A DNA stretch of 64,000 bases from UBA4416 sp943362175. Its GTDB lineage: Bacteria; Bacteroidota; Bacteroidia; B-17B0; Aurantibacillaceae. The position numbers were made by a program, and so were the translations under genes. Positions 17,167 through 26,514 of this stretch are shown in pieces (the stretch's first letter is position 1; every line of letters starts with the position of its first letter). Below the pieces are notes generated by a model. That model saw only the letters and a list, made by a program, of their open reading frames with translations. It had not been told where the DNA came from and made no database searches. The DNA is taken from positions 119,143-183,142 of the forward strand of contig CALRIU020000011.1 in assembly GCA_943362175.1 (NCBI GenBank), given 5' to 3'.

Positions 17167-18138
17167 ATGGGATTTGAATTAAAAAATGAGGATCAGAGCG
17201 CATTTAAAGCAGATTTTAATGGCCACGGCTTTAACGACAGAAATTTCAAAGAGGATGCTTTTGAAGTCACGATTCCGTTTGGACAGATTAAGGCTAAGCA
17301 ATGGCAGTTTGATGGCATTAAGATCATGTATTCCGAAACGCAGCTGGAAAAGCCCGCAGAGCTGGACTGGAAGGGCGATAGTGAATTAGTGACCATGCAT
17401 TTCAATCTGCAGGGCAGAACTTCCATTAACCAGGCAGGAATGGCGAATGCATTTGAGTTGAATAGTAACCAGCATAACCTCTTTTATGGTACTAAGGCTG
17501 AAGGGAAGATGAAGTTCGATGAGCTGGCAATGAAGTCATTTATGATCCAGTTTTCCAAAGATTCTTTTTTATCCCTTTCAAAGGATGGCAATGAGTCCCT
17601 CAGAAAATTTGCGGATAACATAGTTTCCGGCAAGCCCGTTGCTTTCTCGGATAACAACCTGAATATTGATCTGCCCTTGTTGAACTGCATTCATTCCTTC
17701 CTCACCTGCAGCTATTCGGACTCCCTGAAGAAGATGTTCTTCTTATCGAAAACCATAGAGATGCTCGTGCTCCAGGCAGAGTCCTTCGACAAAACACTAA
17801 GAAGTACCAGCTACCTGAAGAGCGACTACGATAAGGAACGGATTTTATTTGCGCGCGATTACCTCCTGAAAAATGCCGCTTCACCGCCCAGCCTGGTGGA
17901 GCTTTCCAAAATAGCCGGTATCAACGAGTACAAACTGAAGAAAGGCTTTAAGGAGCTCTTCCACCAAACGGCATTTGCCTACCTGGCCGATGTAAAATTA
18001 GAGCTGGCCAAACATGACTTACTCGAAGGGAAGAAGCAGGCCACCGAGGTTGCGTTCGAGCTGGGCTATTCTTCCTTACAGCATTTCAGCAGTGCCTTTA
18101 AAAAGAAATTCGGGATTTCACCAAGCCAGGTGAAGTAA
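17167..18138 (+). CDS. AraC-family transcriptional regulator
   Basis: This 323-residue protein ends in a double-HTH AraC domain (about residues 225-323): SLVELSKIAGINEYKLKKGFKELF, then ATEVAFELGYSSLQHFSSAFKKKFGISPSQ. The N-terminal half is an unassigned sensing domain, as in the PchR-like AraC group. The start is supported by a rare clear Shine-Dalgarno (AGAAGGAGC at 17157-17165). It is divergent from the GIN-membrane-monooxygenase operon and may regulate it. Confidence 0.88.
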   Translation: MGFELKNEDQSAFKADFNGHGFNDRNFKEDAFEVTIPFGQIKAKQWQFDGIKIMYSETQLEKPAELDWKGDSELVTMHFNLQGRTSINQAGMANAFELNSNQHNLFYGTKAEGKMKFDELAMKSFMIQFSKDSFLSLSKDGNESLRKFADNIVSGKPVAFSDNNLNIDLPLLNCIHSFLTCSYSDSLKKMFFLSKTIEMLVLQAESFDKTLRSTSYLKSDYDKERILFARDYLLKNAASPPSLVELSKIAGINEYKLKKGFKELFHQTAFAYLADVKLELAKHDLLEGKKQATEVAFELGYSSLQHFSSAFKKKFGISPSQVK

Positions 18139-18183
18139 ATCCGGTGCGTTGTGTTTGCGAAGTAGCTTCTGGTTCAGGGCAAG

Positions 18184-18297
18184 CTCTTTTCTGCAAAAAC
18201 AGCTATCAAGGGGATTAGTAATAACGTCATTAGGCAAATGGGATTCCGGAATTTTGACGAAGCCCTGTTCTTCGTAAAATGCCTGTGCCGCCTTAAC
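18184..18297 (-). pseudogene. 3'-end fragment of a GNAT acetyltransferase gene
   Basis: This stretch matches the last roughly 110 bp of the intact GNAT gene at 25134-25610 at about 90% by eye; the run AAATGGGATTCCGGAATTTT is shared exactly. The rest of the gene is missing, and the match stops abruptly at 18297, where a VIT1-like fragment begins. It is therefore a truncated remnant, not a gene. The small ORFs across the region do not follow the GNAT frame. Confidence 0.85.
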
Positions 18298-18306
18298 CGG
18301 TCTCTA

Positions 18307-18391
18307 TTACACGTTAACACCAAAAATAAAACCAACCAGCGCGGATATGCCCATGACCAGCGCCTCCAGATCATAATGTGCAGGATCGCTT
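18307..18391 (-). pseudogene. 3'-end fragment of a VIT1/CCC1-family gene
   Basis: This stretch matches the last roughly 85 bp of the intact VIT1-like gene at 25747-26448; AAAAATAAAACCAACCAG is identical in both. A stop triplet (TTA here, TCA there) is kept at the equivalent place. It is joined directly to the GNAT fragment on its left, whereas in the intact locus nearly 600 bp separate the two. The remainder of the gene is absent. Confidence 0.85.
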
Positions 18392-18410
18392 GTGCAGCCG
18401 CCGGCATTGC
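18389..18410 (-). pseudogene. possible YeeE/YedE gene fragment
   Basis: GCTTGTGCAGCC-x-CCGGCAT matches 21 of 22 bases of the YeeE/YedE gene at about 27864-27885 and follows directly on the VIT1-like fragment. The order GNAT, VIT1-like, YeeE is the same as in the intact 25-28 kb locus. The match is short and could be chance, although the shared order makes it more believable. Confidence 0.4.
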
Positions 18411-18464
18411 TACCTGCGCTCTTATCCTAAACCGCCCACGCTTAATTGTGTTGAAACATGGCCG

Positions 18465-20537
18465 TTATTGTTTGATAATCTTTTTCGCGTAATTATACTC
18501 CGAATGAGTAACATGGATAATATAAATACCCGGAGGTTGGGAAGTTATATTTATATCTATTTCGAAAGTTGAAGGGTTTTCTATTTTCAGAATAACATTT
18601 CCCAGAGAATTGACCACATGAATCGAATGAGGATAGTGCGGCGCCTTTTCAAGCTGTATCCTGTAAAGGCCTTGAGAAGGATTGGGCATCACTCTTACTT
18701 CTGGCACTCCGGCAAGTGTTTCCGGAGTTGATGAGCTGTTAAATTCCTGAGAATCCAAATATCCTACATTTGAAACAGGCACAGAATGTTCTGATCCTGA
18801 GACACCTCTAAAACCACCTATCTGCGAACAGTCATACTCCTGGGTATAATAACTGCCTGATGTTAATGACGAGCTGGGAAAAATTTCAATGCCATTCTTG
18901 GCGACAATTTTAATAGCTGTGTTAACTGAGCTATTGGTCATCGTGATATTGTCCGCATATTGATCGTCCGTAATGGTTGTGCTGGATAAACTCACGCTAC
19001 TCTTAAATAGTTTTATATAACTACTATAAGCCTGATTACCACCCGGGGAGATTTTTATTCTATAATATTTTCCCTCTTCAAGCACCGGATTCCCTATTTG
19101 GTCTAAATAATCATATAAATTGAAGGTGGAGGTCAGCATTGGAAAATTTACCATATTCTTGAATTCAGTCCCGATCAGGTTTTTATTTTGGTCACATTCC
19201 TGCACAGAGAGGGAAAGCTGGTAGTAGGTACAAAGATACTTCTGTTTTAAAGGCCTCCATTGACAATAGTAGGCATTTGGCAAACCTTCGGGAGTGAGCC
19301 TTTGCACTTCGCTAAAGCTCCACCATCCCGGGCATTCAGGATGGCTGTACAATGTGGGCTTAATGGCAATGTTTGCGTTGTTACAAACATTAATTATTTC
19401 ACCGGCAAAGGTACTCTGGTTGTTCACTTTGAAATGTATCCACCTGAAACAATTATCTGTAGCACAGGGATTAGTACAGCTTCCACCACAATCTACTCCC
19501 ACCTCATCGCCATTCTTAATCCCATCATAACAGCCGGGACATGTGCTCGTATTTGCCAATTGGTTTCTTATATTTTTCAATGTGTATTGCATTCGGAATT
19601 TTTGACCGAGTGTAAACATGTTCTGACAACTTCCATCGGAATCATCCATGTAGTTTTCAATCTGGCGCGCATCGGTTGAATTATCCTCCAGATTTTTGGC
19701 AGTACATTGTGCATGGATTGTATTGCAGGCAAATCCGGAAGCCGATCCGGTACACCATGGAGTATCTTTGCAGCCATCATCATTTTCAGATACGCCGCAG
19801 GAAGAGCTACTATCACCGAATGTATGCCTGACATTCAGCCAATGCCCTATTTCATGCACCAGTACCTTTGCATTAAAGCTGTTAATATCACATACAATGC
19901 CGTCTTTAATTCTTGCAGCGGAGTTGCCGCTTGTAAAGTACATTGCCGGAGGGGTAGCCCATGCTTTATCGTTACAATTGCTCAAATCGCAAACCCATAT
20001 ATTCAGGAATTTTGCATTGTTCCACGCCGGCGCTACGTTGGTTTTGATTTGGGATTCATCGTTCTTGCAGTACGGCCCCAGGCTACCTCCAATATTTAAC
20101 ACACCGGTAGTATTATATCCATTGGCGTCTTTTATAGCCAGGCAAAACGAAATCTGAGTATCAACACCCTCACCATCACCCGGTGTTCCCGTTTTTTTCC
20201 TGAACCGGTCGTTCAGGTCTTTGATGACGGACTGTGCTGTAAACAGATTAATACTAAAAGTCGCATTATCGCCAACGAGGTGAACTACAATTGGCACCTT
20301 AAATTCATCCAGCTTCACATCTGTAAGCCTTTCCAGAGCTCCTTCGTCCCAATAGATCTCAGTGGAATCGAGGTAAGCTGATTCAATAAGTTGCTTCCTG
20401 CCCGAATAGCCCGGATCTGTCTGTGTCAATAAAGATTCAAAGTAAGAAGTACCACACGAGAATGTCTGACCGTTCCCTGAATTTACATAAAACAGCAAGC
20501 TGCAAACGGTAATAAAAATATGACGATTTATGTTCAT
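18465..20537 (-). CDS. secreted M43 (cytophagalysin-like) metalloprotease with T9SS tail
   Basis: This 690-residue protein has a signal peptide (cleavage near NSGNGQ). The metzincin zinc site is VLVHEIGHWLNVRHTFGD near residues 225-243, with a Met-turn ENYMDDSD. The zinc motif has Asn where the classical HExxHxxGxxH has Gly; this variant occurs in other Bacteroidota M43 proteins as I recall them. A Cys-rich linker follows (YDGIKNGDEVGVDCGGSC), then a beta-rich region and a C-terminal T9SS type A sorting domain (VMPNPSQGLYRIQL...YAKKIIKQ). It should be exported by type IX secretion as an extracellular protease. It lies 21 bp downstream of the tail-fibre-like gene. Confidence 0.9.
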   Translation of the reverse strand: MNINRHIFITVCSLLFYVNSGNGQTFSCGTSYFESLLTQTDPGYSGRKQLIESAYLDSTEIYWDEGALERLTDVKLDEFKVPIVVHLVGDNATFSINLFTAQSVIKDLNDRFRKKTGTPGDGEGVDTQISFCLAIKDANGYNTTGVLNIGGSLGPYCKNDESQIKTNVAPAWNNAKFLNIWVCDLSNCNDKAWATPPAMYFTSGNSAARIKDGIVCDINSFNAKVLVHEIGHWLNVRHTFGDSSSSCGVSENDDGCKDTPWCTGSASGFACNTIHAQCTAKNLEDNSTDARQIENYMDDSDGSCQNMFTLGQKFRMQYTLKNIRNQLANTSTCPGCYDGIKNGDEVGVDCGGSCTNPCATDNCFRWIHFKVNNQSTFAGEIINVCNNANIAIKPTLYSHPECPGWWSFSEVQRLTPEGLPNAYYCQWRPLKQKYLCTYYQLSLSVQECDQNKNLIGTEFKNMVNFPMLTSTFNLYDYLDQIGNPVLEEGKYYRIKISPGGNQAYSSYIKLFKSSVSLSSTTITDDQYADNITMTNSSVNTAIKIVAKNGIEIFPSSSLTSGSYYTQEYDCSQIGGFRGVSGSEHSVPVSNVGYLDSQEFNSSSTPETLAGVPEVRVMPNPSQGLYRIQLEKAPHYPHSIHVVNSLGNVILKIENPSTFEIDINITSQPPGIYIIHVTHSEYNYAKKIIKQ

Positions 20538-20558
20538 AGAAAGAGATTTAATGATTGT

Positions 20559-22466
20559 TTACAGTTTCTTTTTTTTATTTTCAGCCTCAAGACTTTCAAT
20601 TTTCTTGTTAAGATCAACAACATACAATGTCAGCTCTTCCACCTTTTTAAGCAGTAAGGTATTCATCTCCCCTACATCAATACCCTTTTCTTCAACTTCT
20701 TTAGCAGAAGGAATTTCAGGAAGGTGTTTATTTTCCTGGTAGAATTTTTCCACATCAGTGAGTTTGGCTAGTTTGTATTCAGGAGCAAATACATAATCCG
20801 CCCATTGGCTTGCAGGCGTTACATAAATAGACTGAGCCAGCACCTTACCTGCTACAGCAAATTGAAAATCGGTGTGCGGAGATTGGGGCTTTGAATTCCC
20901 TATCCACACTTGTGGAGCGGAATTGCTTTGTTGGAAATTAATTAAATTGAATTCCGGACCATTGATATTGTTGACAAGATGCCCAACTCCGGAGCCATCC
21001 ACAATTAATCCATAACTATTTGTTCCATTCAATGCCCACAATCCTGCTTTATTAACGGACGTTGTATAGGCTGCTATTTTTGAATAGGACGCATCCCTTA
21101 CTTCCAGCTTTGATCCCGGGTTATTGGTGCCAATACCGACATTCGTACCATTGTCATAAATAAGAGATGACGTAAGGCTGCTAGTTCCGCTCCATTTTGA
21201 AAGGTAATTCGTAGCACCTCCCGCCAGGCTTCCGTTTACGTTAGACCAAGCCGGAGGTTGATTAGGCCCTGCCGATATGAGTACTTGCCCTGCTGTTCCG
21301 GCAGCATTGTTGGGCATCAAGGCTCCTGAAAACTTAACATTACCCGTCACATCCAGCTTTTCTGAAGGCGTTGTGTTATTGATTCCGACATTACCGGCAT
21401 TGTTTACAGACAAACGATCAGCTGCGGCCAATACGTCTTTGATCATTAAACTACCAGCGGCATCTGCCTGGAAAGCCCATTGTTTTCCGGCTGACCATTG
21501 TTTAAGGTATAAACTCGCCCGGCTACTGCCCGTTTGTGTTACGAGAATACCATCGTCTGTAACTGAGGATGAAACTTCAAGTTTAGTGGCAGGACCAAGT
21601 ATTTGTCCATTGGTGTTTAACCCTATTCCTACATTTCCCGTTGTACCGTGAGCAATCATCGTCCAGTTTCCGGTAGTATAATTTAATAATCCGAAATTTC
21701 CGTTCGGGGCCGAAGATATTGCCCAGTTCTTGCCACCATTCGTGTGATTCAAATACAACACAGCGTAATCATTATATTGAGCGCCGGGTTGAGAGATTTG
21801 TATACCGTCAGGGCCTGCTCCTGCCAATACATCAAGCTTGAATACCGGATTGGAATTACCGATTCCTACATACCCATTGCTTTTGATTAAAAAACGGTCC
21901 ATGTTAGCGGTATTATCAAAGATGCTAAAATGGCCTGCGCCCTGGGAACTACCGTTGCCTGTTGATAAAACCGACCACCTCCTTCCTCCCGACGTTTCAT
22001 TGTTCAGGTACAAAGCCGCTGCTCCGGAGCCGGAGCTTCTTTGCGTGATCCGTATCCCATCATTAATACTGCTTGTTCTTACTTCGAGCTTATTCAAGCC
22101 ATCTACGTCCTCCCCAATAGTTACAGGCCCTGTGCCGCCATTCAGGTAAAAAGGCTTATTGTCGATGCTTCCGAAATAAGTAGCTCCTGATAACGATTGA
22201 AGATAGGTACGGTTTGCACCATCCGGGCTGTGGAGCTCCAGTAAAGCCCTGTCTGAAGTGCCTGGTGCAAATTTGATGATCATTCCCTGGGCTTGTCCAT
22301 TATGAAGTGACCCCGTTCCATCACCTACGTGAAAGGTTTGATTAGGAGCGTTTGTGCCACCGACACGCGCATTTCCGGACATGAGTTCCGGATTGGTTCC
22401 GCTCCATTGAGCATTTGCAAAAAAAGTACCGGCTAAGAAGCCTGTTACAAGAAATTGTTTTTTCAT
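20559..22466 (-). CDS. tail-fibre-domain-like secreted surface protein
   Basis: This 635-residue protein has a signal peptide (MKKQFLVTGFLAGTFFANAQ). It contains many short repeats of the form NVGIG-x-NP-x-x-KLDV, as in YVGIGNSNPVFKLDV and VGIGTNNPGSKLEV, separated by beta-rich segments. It ends in the common Bacteroidota C-terminal module (YVTPASQWADYVFAPEYKLAKLTDVEKFYQENKHLPEIPSAKEV) with a terminal coiled coil (VDLNKKIESLEAENKKKKL). Despite the tail-fibre resemblance, there are no other phage genes here. It probably forms a trimeric surface stalk. It is upstream of the protease gene and likely shares its transcript. Confidence 0.82.
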   Translation of the reverse strand: MKKQFLVTGFLAGTFFANAQWSGTNPELMSGNARVGGTNAPNQTFHVGDGTGSLHNGQAQGMIIKFAPGTSDRALLELHSPDGANRTYLQSLSGATYFGSIDNKPFYLNGGTGPVTIGEDVDGLNKLEVRTSSINDGIRITQRSSGSGAAALYLNNETSGGRRWSVLSTGNGSSQGAGHFSIFDNTANMDRFLIKSNGYVGIGNSNPVFKLDVLAGAGPDGIQISQPGAQYNDYAVLYLNHTNGGKNWAISSAPNGNFGLLNYTTGNWTMIAHGTTGNVGIGLNTNGQILGPATKLEVSSSVTDDGILVTQTGSSRASLYLKQWSAGKQWAFQADAAGSLMIKDVLAAADRLSVNNAGNVGINNTTPSEKLDVTGNVKFSGALMPNNAAGTAGQVLISAGPNQPPAWSNVNGSLAGGATNYLSKWSGTSSLTSSLIYDNGTNVGIGTNNPGSKLEVRDASYSKIAAYTTSVNKAGLWALNGTNSYGLIVDGSGVGHLVNNINGPEFNLINFQQSNSAPQVWIGNSKPQSPHTDFQFAVAGKVLAQSIYVTPASQWADYVFAPEYKLAKLTDVEKFYQENKHLPEIPSAKEVEEKGIDVGEMNTLLLKKVEELTLYVVDLNKKIESLEAENKKKKL

Positions 22467-22806
22467 GGTGAAGTTTTTAGACTATGCCGCGAAACTAGAG
22501 TCTTGATGTGAAGCCCACAATCACCAACTAGCAACTGCCGGGTTTTGATGAGCAGATCACAGATGATTAAATCTGAAGGACAGATTCAAATAAAACGCTT
22601 TGTATAGCAAACAATCAGAGAAAAAATTTCTGTTGCGCATCACCATTCTGTTCTTTCCGATCGACTTTGAAATATGACATGAGTAATTCACCACTTTCAT
22701 TGAGCATCTCACATCGCTTCCCTAAGACTTTATTCGTAATATTATACCGAATTCTTAAATTCGTCTTTTGCTTGTAGCAGAATCTTTTTTTAATAGCCTC
22801 TATGTT
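22467..22806. other. divergent intergenic region, no gene seen
   Basis: This gap of 340 bp separates the tail-fibre-like gene (minus) from the LytTR regulator (plus). It is AT-rich and must hold both promoters, but I see no convincing TTG/TAnnTTTG pair, no credible ORF and no clear palindrome. Confidence 0.5.
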
Positions 22807-23547
22807 ATGAAAGCGCTTATTATTGATGATGAGAAAACCGGTGCCGCCGGACTGAAAATTTTAATTGAGCAACATTGCCGGGAGATCACACTCGAGGGCA
22901 TCGAACATTCCGCACCGGATGGCATTAAGCGGATCCTCGAAACAGAACCCGATCTGGTATTCCTCGACATCGAAATGTCTCCGGATACAGGCTTCGATGT
23001 GATAGAAGCCACGAAAGGGCTGGATTATCAGGTCATCTTTACTACAGCTTACGATTCTTATGCGATCAAGGCTTTTAAAACGCAGGCCGTGGATTACCTC
23101 TTAAAGCCGATCGATGTCAACGAGCTGAAACAGGCGGTTAAAAATGCGCTGAAACGCTCTCAGAAAACACAAAAGATTTCCAGCGCACAGCTCGACTCGC
23201 TGATTAAAAACATGCGGGAACCCTTAAAAAAGATTCCGCTTCCTACAGGAAATGGCCTTGTGCTGGTGTCGGCAGACGATATTCTGTATTTTGAATCCGA
23301 CTCCAATTACACGCAGGTGTTCCTGAAATCCGGCAACAAAATGCTTATTTCAAAAACCCTGAAAAGCTTTGATGAAAAACTGAGCGATCAGTACTTCTTC
23401 CGGGTACACGCAGCATTCATCGTCAACCTGAATGAAATAGACCGTTATATCAAAGGAGACGGAGGAACCCTCATCATGAAAAACAAGTCCTCGATACCCG
23501 TTTCGAGGGCTTATAAGCAGGAGCTATTGGACAGAATAAAATTTTAA
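22807..23547 (+). CDS. LytTR-family response regulator
   Basis: This is a 246-residue protein with a receiver domain (LIIDDEK; phospho-acceptor Asp54 in DLVFLDIEMS; DYLLKPID near 100) and a C-terminal LytTR DNA-binding domain (about 140-246: VLVSADDILYFESDSNYTQVFLKSGNKMLISKTLKSFDEKL). The frame is open to 22768, but the ATG at 22807 (MKALIIDDEK) is the standard start. It pairs with the LytS-type kinase that converges on it; their 3' ends overlap by 24 bp. Targets are unknown. Confidence 0.92.
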   Translation: MKALIIDDEKTGAAGLKILIEQHCREITLEGIEHSAPDGIKRILETEPDLVFLDIEMSPDTGFDVIEATKGLDYQVIFTTAYDSYAIKAFKTQAVDYLLKPIDVNELKQAVKNALKRSQKTQKISSAQLDSLIKNMREPLKKIPLPTGNGLVLVSADDILYFESDSNYTQVFLKSGNKMLISKTLKSFDEKLSDQYFFRVHAAFIVNLNEIDRYIKGDGGTLIMKNKSSIPVSRAYKQELLDRIKF

Positions 23548-25014
23548 GCCGCTTTCCTTATCAACTATCGGAATAAGGATTGTCACGATTGTTCCGGTGT
23601 ATTCTGGCTTATCTGTAATCTTCAGGTAGCAGTTGAGCTGATGTATTTTATTGATCAGCGCAAGACGTGCCTCTATAAAACCGGTTGCCAGTGATTTATT
23701 CTCTGCAACGCCATGAGCCTTTTGCGTTTTGCGACGTCCAAGGCCATTGTCTTCCACCTTACATTCAAGGTATTTTTCATGGATCACTTTAAAGCTGATA
23801 TGGATCCACTTTTCATCCGGCTTGTTTTTAAGGCCATGCCATATCGCGTTCTCCACAAAGGGCTGGATCATCAGTACCGGGATATACAGCGTGGCTATAG
23901 ACGCAATGCCTTCCGTTGTGATCTTGCTCTGAATTGTGCCGCTGAATTTCAGATTTTCGATCTCGATAAATTGTTTTAACAGATCAATCTCTGCTTCGAG
24001 TGAAATCGTATCGGACAAGTTGCTTTCCAGGGTTTTACGCAGCAGCCTGGAAAACTTTACCAGGTAGGTATTTGCCTGCTCTATTTCCTGGTTCAGGATA
24101 AGGCTCTGGATAGAATACAGTGAATTATAAACAAAATGAGGGTTCATCAAAGCCCTGTTTACCCGTAGCTCGGTTTCCAGCAGCTTGTTCATAAGCTCAA
24201 GCCGCTCCCTTTGTCTTTTAATACGGAGCCTCATAATCAGGTACACTCCCAGCAGCAATAGCAGTACACCGCTTGCAGGAATGACCTTTTTCAGTAGGGT
24301 ACGCGCTTTATCAGGATCGGGAGCATTATAGAGCGCACGCACTTCCTCCCCGTCAAGCACCTTGTGATAAAACTCAAGGTCATCAATATAGCCCATAAAA
24401 AAACGGTTGTTCTTCTTGTTAGCGGTAACTCCAAGCAATACGGAATCTGCGGGAACGTATAGGGTCTCAAAATGTTTCATTTGCCTGCCTTGCAGCTCTC
24501 CATCCAGATAAAACCAAATAGAAGAATAATCAAATGCGACAACCACGTGGTACCATGTATCGAGATTAATAGGCCGCTTGCCGGGAATGACAACCTGCCT
24601 CAACGAATCCTGTGAGCAGTTGACCACCATATAATTATCCTTCAATGAAAAATTGACGCCATAAGACTCATAAAAGTCATCTTCCGTGGTGTTCTTTGTC
24701 AGGATTATAGGATTTGCCTGATAGCCGCAGCCTGAAGCCACTTTGCCTGACATCCGGAACCACAAGGAAAAGCTTCCGGTCCGGGGTTTAAAGATACTGT
24801 CTGTTCCAAGACTGATGTAGCTGTTCTCATTTCCATACAGGTACACAGCATGATCCGGGTTCCCGAAGCGGTCTTCCCGAAACATAACATCATGAAGCTT
24901 CGCGTGCCTGCCACCTACAGCATCTGTTTCACTTTTATTATTAAAGGTAAATCTTGCAACAGGTGCTGTGGGCAGTTTCACCTGAGCAAAGACTGCCCAT
25001 GGCAAGGCCAGCAT
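23524..25014 (-). CDS. LamG-sensor LytS-type histidine kinase
   Basis: This 496-residue protein has an extracytoplasmic LamG/concanavalin-like domain (about 15-230: APVARFTFNNKSETDAVGGRHA, GSFSLWFRM, NLDTWYHVVVAFDYSS, FMGYIDDLEFYHKVLDGEEV), one membrane helix (about 247-263), then a His_kinase domain with the phospho-site in MNPHFVYNSLYSIQSLIL and an HATPase (PFVENAIWHGLKNK). A lectin-like sensor suggests carbohydrate or cell-wall sensing. The first ATG (25014) leaves a truncated signal peptide; see the finding on a possible ATA start at 25044. It overlaps the LytTR regulator tail-to-tail by 24 bp. Confidence 0.88.
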   Translation of the reverse strand: MLALPWAVFAQVKLPTAPVARFTFNNKSETDAVGGRHAKLHDVMFREDRFGNPDHAVYLYGNENSYISLGTDSIFKPRTGSFSLWFRMSGKVASGCGYQANPIILTKNTTEDDFYESYGVNFSLKDNYMVVNCSQDSLRQVVIPGKRPINLDTWYHVVVAFDYSSIWFYLDGELQGRQMKHFETLYVPADSVLLGVTANKKNNRFFMGYIDDLEFYHKVLDGEEVRALYNAPDPDKARTLLKKVIPASGVLLLLLGVYLIMRLRIKRQRERLELMNKLLETELRVNRALMNPHFVYNSLYSIQSLILNQEIEQANTYLVKFSRLLRKTLESNLSDTISLEAEIDLLKQFIEIENLKFSGTIQSKITTEGIASIATLYIPVLMIQPFVENAIWHGLKNKPDEKWIHISFKVIHEKYLECKVEDNGLGRRKTQKAHGVAENKSLATGFIEARLALINKIHQLNCYLKITDKPEYTGTIVTILIPIVDKESGLKFYSVQ

Positions 25015-25133
25015 AAAAAAAAGACTATGCAGAAACTTTTTTATAGGGACGTTTTTGCAATGATACTCATAAACTTAACATGATGTTTACATCAATGAGT
25101 AATTCACATAACAAGGTCCTGAATCATAAAGGC

Positions 25134-25610
25134 TTAAAACTCCTTTTTGTAAAAACAGCTGTCAAGGGGATTAGCAATAAAGTCGATAGGCAAATGGGAT
25201 TCCGGAATTTTGACGAAGCCCTGTTTTTCGTAAAATGCCTGTGCCGCCTTAAACTGGCTCATCGTTCCCAGGTAAATGGCAGAAGCGCCCGTACTTTTTG
25301 CAGAAGTGACCACGGTATTCAAAAGGTCCTGTGCGATGCCTTTTCCCCGCAACTGGCGATGCAGAAAGAGGCGTTTCAATTCGATACAATTATCTGTAAG
25401 CCTGCATAATCCAACTGTCCCCAGGACTGCATTGCCAGCACAGGCCACCCAATAGTGATGGCCGGGCCAAAGAGCAACTTCCTTCATGGATTTTGATTGG
25501 GGAGAAAAAATAGTCTCCTCGTATTCTTCCGCAATGGATGCCATGAGCCCGTCAATGCCTGGTTGGTGGTGATCCCGGAAGGGAAGGATGATGATCTGAG
25601 GTTCTGCCAT
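25134..25610 (-). CDS. GNAT-family N-acetyltransferase
   Basis: This 158-residue GNAT protein has motif A (LKRLFLHRQLRGKGIAQDLLNTVV, with the acetyl-CoA-binding R-x-x-G-x-G/A around residue 85) and the motif B part (GTMSQFKAAQAFYEKQGFVKI). The substrate is unknown. A fragment of a near-identical 3' end sits at 18184-18297, evidence that a second copy of this locus once existed. Confidence 0.88.
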   Translation of the reverse strand: MAEPQIIILPFRDHHQPGIDGLMASIAEEYEETIFSPQSKSMKEVALWPGHHYWVACAGNAVLGTVGLCRLTDNCIELKRLFLHRQLRGKGIAQDLLNTVVTSAKSTGASAIYLGTMSQFKAAQAFYEKQGFVKIPESHLPIDFIANPLDSCFYKKEF

Positions 25611-25746
25611 GTCGTTTTGTTGTTCCGGGTTAAGCGATAAGCGGACTAAGCGTTTAATACTCTAATAACGTGAACCAAAGATCGTTCTGAGCAGAGCATA
25701 CCGCTGGTCTTTACGTTGCGCTACTGATTAAAAAACGTTATTGCCA

Positions 25747-26448
25747 TCACACGTTAACGCCAAAAATAAAACCAACCAGGGCGGATATGCCCATGGCCAG
25801 CGTCCCCCAGATCACAATGCGCAGGATCGCTTTTGGTATGTTTGATCCGCCGGTTTTTGCAGCGATGGCTCCCAAAATAACGAGGAAGAGGATGGTAAAA
25901 CCATACAGCCAGTATTCCATTGCTGCAAGCGGGGCAAACAGGGTCACCAAAAGCGGGAAGATGCCCCCCAGCGAAAATGCCCCGCAGGAAGCCAGGGCAG
26001 CCTGCAAAGGCTTTGCCTGGGTGATTTCCGTAATTCCCAATTCGTCCCTGATGTGTGCCCCCAGGGGATCAACTTCCATTAATTCTTTAGCAACCTGCAA
26101 GGCGGTTTCTTTTTTCAGGCCCCTCTTCTCATAAATCGCCGCCAGCACACTTAACTCCTGTTCGGGTGATTCCTGCAGCTCCCGCTTCTCTCTTTCAATA
26201 TCTGCCTTTTCCGTATCTGCCTGGGAGCTTACCGACACATACTCTCCCGCTGCCATAGATAATGCGCCCGCGGTTAAGCCAGCAATAGTAGCAAGAACCG
26301 TGGGCTCACGCGTGGAACTGGCTGCGGCAATTCCGATAGCAATACTGGAAACAGAGATGATTCCGTCATTAGCTCCCAGAACCGCTGCCCTGAGCCAATT
26401 GCTCCTGCGGATGTAATGAATGTCCAGATAATTATCGATCGTTAACAT
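25747..26448 (-). CDS. VIT1/CCC1-family Fe/Mn transporter
   Basis: This is a 233-residue VIT family protein: the N-terminal motif RAAVLGANDGIISVSSIAIGI, the second helix LSMAAGEYVSVSSQADTEKADI, a cytosolic Glu-rich metal-binding region (about 75-140), and three C-terminal membrane helices. Relatives export ferrous iron or manganese from the cytosol. A short remnant of a second copy lies at 18307-18391. Confidence 0.9.
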   Translation of the reverse strand: MLTIDNYLDIHYIRRSNWLRAAVLGANDGIISVSSIAIGIAAASSTREPTVLATIAGLTAGALSMAAGEYVSVSSQADTEKADIEREKRELQESPEQELSVLAAIYEKRGLKKETALQVAKELMEVDPLGAHIRDELGITEITQAKPLQAALASCGAFSLGGIFPLLVTLFAPLAAMEYWLYGFTILFLVILGAIAAKTGGSNIPKAILRIVIWGTLAMGISALVGFIFGVNV

Positions 26449-26514
26449 ACCTCTTCTGTTTTACACATAAAGTTAAACTTTAAAAGCGATTACAAAAAAG
26501 AATATACGACAGAC

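Noticed and set aside
18465..20537. Broken zinc site in the M43 protease (Asn for Gly)
   Set aside because: The three zinc His and the Glu are kept; the Asn variant is frequent in Bacteroidota members as I recall, so it is not evidence of inactivity.
20559..22466. Possible prophage from the tail-fibre-like protein
   Set aside because: No integrase, capsid, terminase or lysis gene is nearby; the gene has a signal peptide and the common Bacteroidota surface-protein end.
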